39,176 nucleotides of DNA from Actinomycetes bacterium (GTDB lineage: Bacteria; Actinomycetota; Acidimicrobiia; Acidimicrobiales; Acidimicrobiaceae). Shown piece after piece: positions 34,595-39,176 of this stretch. Within the stretch, counting starts at the first letter, position 1, and each line of letters opens with the position of its first letter. The notes under the pieces were generated by a model. The model saw nothing but the letters and a program-made list of their open reading frames with translations. It was not told the DNA's origin and ran no database searches. The position numbers and the translations under genes are program-made. The stretch lies in the NCBI GenBank assembly GCA_021805205.1, contig JAJZFV010000017.1, positions 1-39,176 on the forward strand, in the 5' to 3' direction.

Positions 34595-35389
34595 CTAGGG
34601 GGTTTCGAAGTCGTTTAGGCGTAGACGCAACTGCATAACTGCCTTGGTGTGGATCTGACAGACCCTCGACTCAGTTACACCTAGAACTTGCCCTATCTCT
34701 GCAAGGGTAAATCCTTCGTAGTAATAGAGGGCCAAGACCATCTTTTCTCGGTCCCCAAGGCGATTAACTGCCTGAGCCAAAAGCTGCTTAGTCTCCTCGT
34801 TCTCAAATGAAAGAACTGGCCCGTTCGTCTTATCGGGCAGCGAATCCCCAAGAGTTCCCGATTCACCCCTATCGGACGAAGAGAGGATCTCATCTAGAGC
34901 AGCGACTCCAAGTCTTCTAGTCTCTGTCAGTATGTCCCCTAGGTCTTTAGGAGTTATGCCAAGCTCAACTGCTATCTCCTCGTCACTTGGACTTCGAAGT
35001 AGCTTTGCCTCGAGCTTTGTTATAGCTTTTTCCACCGAACGAGCTTTAGCTCTAACCGATCTTGGAACCCAGTCGATGGCACGCAATTCATCGATGATGG
35101 CACCCTTGATTCGGGCGATGGCATAGGTCTCGAATTTGTTAGCTCGTTCAAGATCGAACTTATCTATGGCATCAATTAGGCCAAAGATTCCGTATGAGAC
35201 AAGGTCAGCTGGGTCAATATTGCCTGGTAGACCGCTAGCCACCCTACCGGCAACGTACTTTACCAAAGGAGAGTAGTTAACGATAAGACGATCGCGTGCT
35301 GCAGCGCTCTTTGTTGCTTTGTACTCTTTCCAAAGCAACGTTATTTGATCAGTATCGTTCATCTCCACAACTTCTATCTTAGTCGTCAT
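34595..35389 (-). CDS. whiG: RNA polymerase sigma factor, WhiG/FliA family
   Basis: Alternative sigma factor of the WhiG/FliA (sigma-28) group that recognises TAAA-N15/16-GCCGATAA-type promoters. It has 264 residues: region 2 with [17 protein letters not shown] and [19 protein letters not shown], followed by [20 protein letters not shown]; region 3 with [13 protein letters not shown]; region 4 with [18 protein letters not shown], then [13 protein letters not shown]. The sequence is very close in character to Streptomyces WhiG and the position upstream of rpsB is the same. ATG 35389 lies inside the end of xerC (11-base overlap); ATG 35362 is an alternative start. In motile lineages this family drives flagellar and chemotaxis genes, in Streptomyces sporulation. 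No FlgM-like anti-sigma gene is in the window. Confidence 0.93.
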   Translation of the reverse strand: MTTKIEVVEMNDTDQITLLWKEYKATKSAAARDRLIVNYSPLVKYVAGRVASGLPGNIDPADLVSYGIFGLIDAIDKFDLERANKFETYAIARIKGAIIDELRAIDWVPRSVRAKARSVEKAITKLEAKLLRSPSDEEIAVELGITPKDLGDILTETRRLGVAALDEILSSSDRGESGTLGDSLPDKTNGPVLSFENEETKQLLAQAVNRLGDREKMVLALYYYEGFTLAEIGQVLGVTESRVCQIHTKAVMQLRLRLNDFETP

Positions 35390-36263
35390 TTGAAAGCGGA
35401 TGAGTCTTTGCGTGCACCTCTTTAAGTGCAGAGAGTGATATTGCAGTGTAGATGGATGTGGTCGCCACCGAGCTATGCCCCATCATCTCTTGTACCGATC
35501 TCAAGTCGGCACCGCCATTTAGCAGGTCAGTGGCGAAAGAGTGGCGAAATCTGTGTGGCGAAGTAGGGGTTGTCGACCATCGATCGACCACTCTACGAAC
35601 ATCTCTAGGAGTCAAAGGATTTGATCTGCTATTAATAAAAATCTTTTCGCCTATCCGAAGAGAGCTGATTCCAACCACTGATAAAAAATTTTTATAGGCA
35701 CTTGTAGAGGCTTTGGATATTGGAACGTCTCTCACCTTTGCCCCTTTTCCAATTACCCGAACATACCCCCCTGCGGCATCGATCTGTCCAAAGGTAATAT
35801 TTGCGACCTCCGAAACCCTCAGCCCCGAGCCATAGAGCAGCTCCAAGATGAGCCAATCCTGAGCAACTGTCCTCTCTTTCGACGACCGTGCCGCAGCCTC
35901 CGCCGCATCGAGGATGCGGGCTGTAGTAGAGGTTGGCATTGGCCTCGGGAGAGAGTGAACCGACTTTCCCACATTTAACGGCCGCGAAGCATCGACCTTG
36001 CCCTCAGTCGAATTTAGAAAGTCAACAAATCCTCTAGCTACGCTGGCTTTTCGCAAAATAGTTCGCTGGGCTAGCTTTTGTTTCCGATAGTGAGAAAAGA
36101 TGATGCGAAGTGAGTCGTTCGAGAAGTCGGGAACGCCGACTTCGATCGCAACGTCGACTAGGTCATAGAGGTCACTTCGGTATTGGGCCTTAGTTGACTC
36201 CGCTAACGACAACCGTCGACCGATGTAGTTCTGTACCCTCTCTATGAGCTCACCTTTGTCCAT
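35379..36263 (-). CDS. xerC: Tyrosine recombinase XerC/XerD family
   Basis: Site-specific recombinase that resolves chromosome dimers at dif. It has 294 residues from ATG 36263. N-terminal SAM-like DNA-binding domain, then the catalytic domain with all active residues present: Arg149 ([13 protein letters not shown]), Lys173 ([12 protein letters not shown]), His237 and Arg240 ([14 protein letters not shown]), His263 ([13 protein letters not shown]) and Tyr272. The length and motifs fit the housekeeping Xer recombinases rather than a phage integrase, and there is no mobile-element context. The C-terminus overlaps whiG. It could act together with FtsK at the other end of the window. Confidence 0.9.
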   Translation of the reverse strand: MDKGELIERVQNYIGRRLSLAESTKAQYRSDLYDLVDVAIEVGVPDFSNDSLRIIFSHYRKQKLAQRTILRKASVARGFVDFLNSTEGKVDASRPLNVGKSVHSLPRPMPTSTTARILDAAEAAARSSKERTVAQDWLILELLYGSGLRVSEVANITFGQIDAAGGYVRVIGKGAKVRDVPISKASTSAYKNFLSVVGISSLRIGEKIFINSRSNPLTPRDVRRVVDRWSTTPTSPHRFRHSFATDLLNGGADLRSVQEMMGHSSVATTSIYTAISLSALKEVHAKTHPLSNDD

Positions 36264-36501
36264 CCCCAAATGCTACCCAAGCAAGGCGTCACAGCGCAAT
36301 GGTTCAAATTATTTTCAACCACAACAGATCACATAAAGGCACTTGCTGGGAGTCGTTTTATCATTGGTTTGAGGTTGGCCGATTTTTCCTCGCCAATTTG
36401 ACCATCGACTGATAACCTTTGAGTGACAAGCGGTGATAGTTGAGGCGACTTACCTACCTGACAACCGCGTGACGATGACCGAGTAGAAATTCGAGGAAAT
36501 A

Positions 36502-37266
36502 GTGGCGACCTTTACCATCAGCACAGGCGGCTTTCCCAGTTGGATCGACCTACTCACCACCTCAATTGAAGCCTCACGATCTTTCTACAAGGCTGTACTT
36601 GGTTGGGAGTCGACCGATCCGATAGAGCAATTTGGAGGATACTTCAACTTCCTCTACGGTGGTGGGATGATCGCAGGCGGGGTCTCTGCGCCTCAATCAA
36701 ATCCTTCCTCTGCCAACACTTGGACGATCTATCTAGGCGTAGAAGACGCCGCGACGACTGTATCGAAGGTGGCATCCAATGGGGGTGTAGTCCACCACGG
36801 TGTAACTGAAGTCTCCACCCTTGGAAAGATGGCTATCGTTGGAGACCCATCTGGAGCAACCATCGGTATCTGGGAGCCTGGGGAGCACAAGGGATTCTCG
36901 GTATTCGATGAAGATGGCGCTCCGGGATACTTTGAACTACACACCAGAGACTTTGCAAAGTCAATCGCCTTCTATGAGTCGGTTTTTGGAATTTCTATGA
37001 ACGTTGTAAGTGACAGCGAAGACTTTCGCTACAACACAGCAGGCATAGAAGGATCGACAGCCATGGGATTCTTCGATGCCAGTCGATCCAACGACGATCA
37101 GCCGTCGCGTTGGTATTGGTATGCACGGGTGACAGATTGTGATGAAACCGCAGAAAAGATTAGAGCCAACGGGGGGTCCCTAATAATGGAGCCAACCCCG
37201 ACTCCCTATGGAAAGATGGCAGTAGCCAAGGACTCCACCGGCACAATCTTTAGGGTCGTCTCCTAG
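36502..37266 (+). CDS. Two-domain glyoxalase-fold (VOC) protein, Cfp30B-like
   Basis: Two tandem vicinal-oxygen-chelate domains (about residues 8-125 and 140-254), each with a family start and end: WIDLLTTSIEASRSFYKAVLGW and FELHTRDFAKSIAFYESVFG; GDPSGATIGIWEP and KDSTGTIFRVVS. It resembles the actinobacterial Cfp30B/TB27.3 group, proposed to act in methylglyoxal detoxification or small-molecule binding; the substrate here is unknown. GTG 36502 has GAGGA five bases upstream. It is the first gene of a plus-strand accessory run and is followed by a candidate terminator, so it is probably transcribed alone. Confidence 0.8.
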   Translation: MATFTISTGGFPSWIDLLTTSIEASRSFYKAVLGWESTDPIEQFGGYFNFLYGGGMIAGGVSAPQSNPSSANTWTIYLGVEDAATTVSKVASNGGVVHHGVTEVSTLGKMAIVGDPSGATIGIWEPGEHKGFSVFDEDGAPGYFELHTRDFAKSIAFYESVFGISMNVVSDSEDFRYNTAGIEGSTAMGFFDASRSNDDQPSRWYWYARVTDCDETAEKIRANGGSLIMEPTPTPYGKMAVAKDSTGTIFRVVS

Positions 37267-37275
37267 CTTCACCCG

Positions 37276-37324
37276 CCAAGAGATTACGCCAGTAACCAAA
37301 TACTTGTAACTTGGAATTTTTTTT
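37276..37324 (+). terminator. Terminator after the VOC protein gene
   Basis: CCAAG-aga-TTAC pairs with GTAA-CTTGG (9 base pairs with a 3-base bulge, long loop), starting about 10 bases after the stop and followed by AA and an uninterrupted run of eight T. The T tract is strong, the stem imperfect. A second stem (GATGGAGG/CCTCCATC) lies at 37344-37387. Confidence 0.55.
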
Positions 37325-37412
37325 GAAATAGGTCCTTGAGGTAGATGGAGGCGGCGGCTTCGTAAACCTCGCCAATGCTCCTCCATCCCCACGGATACCA
37401 CCTCCTAGATCG

Positions 37413-37421
37413 TGATAGAGT
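37413..37421 (+). promoter_or_regulatory. Extended -10 promoter giving a leaderless mRNA
   Basis: TG-A-TAGAGT (37413-37421) is an extended -10 box that ends exactly six bases before ATG 37428, so transcription would begin at or next to the start codon. No Shine-Dalgarno precedes that ATG. Leaderless mRNAs are common in Actinobacteria. Confidence 0.5.
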
Positions 37422-37427
37422 TTGGCT

Positions 37428-38312
37428 ATGCGAATCGTCTCACTACTTCCTAGCGCAACCGACATTATCGCGGAACTCGGTCTAATTGACTCCATCGTTG
37501 GCATCTCCGAAGATTGCAATTGGCCCCCTGAGATCAAAGATAAGCCCCTCGTGGCTAGGGTAAATCTCGATGTATCAAATATGTCGAGCGCTGAGATCGA
37601 TGCAGCTGTATCGGCTTCAGCCTCGGCCGGCCATTCGATTTACGCCGTAGATGCACAATTGTTGGATAGCCTCAAACCAGATCTGGTCATCACCCAAGAT
37701 CTCTGCGAAGTCTGTGCAGTCTCTAGCGGCGATCTAGATTCGGCCTGCCCAATTGGGATTGAGATCTTTTCCATGAACCCTAGGACACTGGACGATGTCG
37801 TAGATAGTGTCGTCACCTTAGCAGAAAAGCTAGGGGTAAAAGAGCGTGGAGAAGAGGTGGCAGGGCGGATGCGAAATCGAATCGATGCGGTTCGCTCCGC
37901 AACAAAGGGGCTAAGCCGTCCACGAGTCTTTATGGCAGAATGGATCGATCCCCCATACAACTCTGGTCACTGGCTGCCCGAGATGGTAGAAGCAGCCGGC
38001 GGAGAGAACCTTCTCAGTCGACCTGGAGAGTACTCTTACCCCACCAGCTGGGATATAGTCCTAAAGCAAAGCCCAGAAATAATCGTGATAGCCGCCTGCG
38101 GGTTCAACCTTGAACAGGCAATCTTCCATAGCGAAGGCCTGCTGCTCCCGGTACGAACCGTAGTAGTCGATGGCGATGCATACTTTTCAAGACCTTCACC
38201 ACGAGTAGCTGACGGAGTGGAACAGTTGGCACGCCTTCTCCACCCTCAAGAATTTGAATCACCGGATTTTCAATTCATTGAACTACCTACTATTTCAATA
38301 GCCCTGACATAG
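37428..38312 (+). CDS. BtuF-like (PF01497) binding protein without signal peptide
   Basis: Periplasmic-binding-protein fold of the cobalamin/iron-siderophore type, 294 residues. N-terminal RIVSLLPSATDIIAELGL and GISEDCNWPPEI are family-typical, as are KPDLVITQDLCEVCAVS, FMAEWIDPPYNSGHWLPEM and VEAAGGENLL. It has no signal peptide or lipobox: the protein begins directly at the first beta strand, so it is predicted cytoplasmic, and no ABC permease or ATPase gene is nearby. Such stand-alone members are usually named cobalamin-binding protein; their real role is not established. ATG 37428 is chosen over TTG 37422 because the -10 box ends six bases before it. Confidence 0.75.
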   Translation: MRIVSLLPSATDIIAELGLIDSIVGISEDCNWPPEIKDKPLVARVNLDVSNMSSAEIDAAVSASASAGHSIYAVDAQLLDSLKPDLVITQDLCEVCAVSSGDLDSACPIGIEIFSMNPRTLDDVVDSVVTLAEKLGVKERGEEVAGRMRNRIDAVRSATKGLSRPRVFMAEWIDPPYNSGHWLPEMVEAAGGENLLSRPGEYSYPTSWDIVLKQSPEIIVIAACGFNLEQAIFHSEGLLLPVRTVVVDGDAYFSRPSPRVADGVEQLARLLHPQEFESPDFQFIELPTISIALT

Positions 38313-38509
38313 CTAATGCCTCACTCCAGCGGCGATTATCACCATTTGGGACAAAGGCTGGATCTAGCCATAACCACAAGATCAAATGGAACATTGACCT
38401 GCGCAATGCCATAGGCACAGCTTTGGCTAAATCGAATCGCCGTCTAGAAAATTCAACGACCTTTGTTCATGCGCAACTCGCACTATTTGGTTCGATCTAG
38501 GTTGGTGTT

Positions 38510-38998
38510 GTGGCAGAAGTTGAAGAGCTACTGGTAAGAGATAGGGCAAGCTGGAGAGGGTGGCTCGAAGCATGTGGCACATCATCCAATGGGGTTTGGT
38601 TAGTCCTAAGTAAATCAAAGGGTGGCCTCACCAACCTAACCTACGAAGAGGCCCTGGAAGAGGCGATCTGCTTTGGTTGGATCGACGGTCAAATCGATAG
38701 CCGCGACAATCAAAGTTACTGCCGACGCTTCACTCCCCGAAGGGCCAAGAGTCGTTGGTCGGCCAAGAACGTCGCAAGCGCTGAACGACTAATTGCATCG
38801 GGGGAAATGACCGCATCGGGGCTAGCTGCGTTCGAGGCGGCTAAAGCCGACGGACGGTGGCAAGAAGCCTACCTCGGTCAAGCTCATGCGTCGCCTCCTC
38901 CTGAATTTATGATTGCTCTAGGTGGCTGGTGTAAATATGCCTATTTCAACCTCGCCAGATGCCAAGCTGGCGCAAGCGAAGTCCAAATCTCAACTTAG
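38510..38998 (+). CDS. YdeI/OmdA-like protein with altered C-terminus
   Basis: Member of the YdeI/OmpD-associated family (PF13376, often labelled bacteriocin-protection). It has 162 residues; relatives are about 190. Conserved parts: NGVWLVLSKSKG, LTYEEALEEAICFGWIDGQ, RRFTPRRAKSRWSAKNV and MTASGLAAFEAAKADGRW. After SPPPEFMIAL (about 140) the family normally continues through a short helix ending in an NRYA-type motif; here 20 unrelated residues follow and then a stop. The other two plus-strand frames do not restore the motif. GTG 38510 lies six bases after TAGGTT, a weak -10-like box, with no ribosome site, so it may be leaderless. Function is uncertain; it may be decaying. Confidence 0.7.
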   Translation: MAEVEELLVRDRASWRGWLEACGTSSNGVWLVLSKSKGGLTNLTYEEALEEAICFGWIDGQIDSRDNQSYCRRFTPRRAKSRWSAKNVASAERLIASGEMTASGLAAFEAAKADGRWQEAYLGQAHASPPPEFMIALGGWCKYAYFNLARCQAGASEVQIST

Positions 38999-39176
38999 AC
39001 ACTGAATTGGGTCCGACTCTCGAGCATTGGAGAGGATTTCCTTCTCCCTTTGAAGCCCCTTGGAGCTCCTGCGGTGAGGTTCCCCTCCCGTTATCGCTAT
39101 ATGGGCACTACATTCGGGGATTCGAAGGGATTTATCCCGAGATTTGCTATTCTCGCCAGGTTATGACCAGCCGCCA

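Noticed and set aside
35379..36263. Tyrosine recombinase as a sign of an integrated element
   Set aside because: Motifs and length fit housekeeping XerC/D, the gene is coupled to whiG, and no attachment site, tRNA or phage genes are nearby.
37344..37387. Stem GATGGAGG/CCTCCATC with inner GGCG/CGCC upstream of the BtuF-like gene, considered as a cobalamin riboswitch
   Set aside because: No B12-box sequence, far too short, and it lies upstream of the predicted leaderless promoter, so it would not be in the mRNA.

Overview
The window is a core-genome segment of an actinobacterium of moderate base composition (roughly half G+C by eye, low for the phylum). The gene order whiG, rpsB-tsf-pyrH-frr-cdsA, dxr-rseP-ispG-proS, rimP-nusA-ylxR-infB-rbfA-truB, ribF-rpsO-pnp, dapB-dapA-rnj-ftsK is the order known from Streptomyces and relatives, here read almost entirely from the minus strand. 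A WhiG-type sigma factor together with flagellar (fliL) and chemotaxis genes and the modest G+C fits a motile Acidimicrobiia-like lineage. That placement is inference and would need a protein search.

Reading in the direction of transcription (right to left): xerC and whiG overlap at about 35.4 kb. After a 450-base gap come the translation and lipid genes rpsB, tsf, pyrH, frr and cdsA (34.1-29.3 kb). The block is then interrupted by a chemotaxis receptor (27.4-29.1 kb) and a plus-strand secreted phosphoesterase (25.0-26.9 kb) with tandem terminator hairpins. Next come the isoprenoid genes dxr and ispG with the membrane protease rseP between them, then proS (24.7-19.1 kb); the transcription/translation cluster rimP to truB (19.0-12.3 kb); a plus-strand fliL closed by a strong terminator; then ribF, rpsO, pnp, dapB, dapA, rnj and ftsK (11.3-0.2 kb). 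The right end (36.5-39.0 kb) is a plus-strand accessory stretch: a two-domain glyoxalase-fold protein, a BtuF-like protein without a signal peptide, and a YdeI/OmdA-like protein with a shortened C-terminus.

No mobile element, CRISPR array, rRNA or tRNA was seen, and I found no defence-type or wholly new multi-gene system. The most interesting signals are regulatory. (1) WhiG/sigma-28-type promoter boxes (TAAA, 16-17 bases, GCCGATAA) occur upstream of ftsK, fliL and mcp, in the same window as the sigma gene that would read them. (2) A palindrome with exact DtxR/IdeR iron-box geometry lies just upstream of dxr. (3) Two conserved genes, ftsK and ylxR, lack any ATG/GTG/TTG at the expected start but have good Shine-Dalgarno sequences before CTG and ATT. 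(4) IF-2 has an 11-copy Gly/Arg/Asn repeat, and CdsA has a disordered N-terminal extension of about 290 residues.
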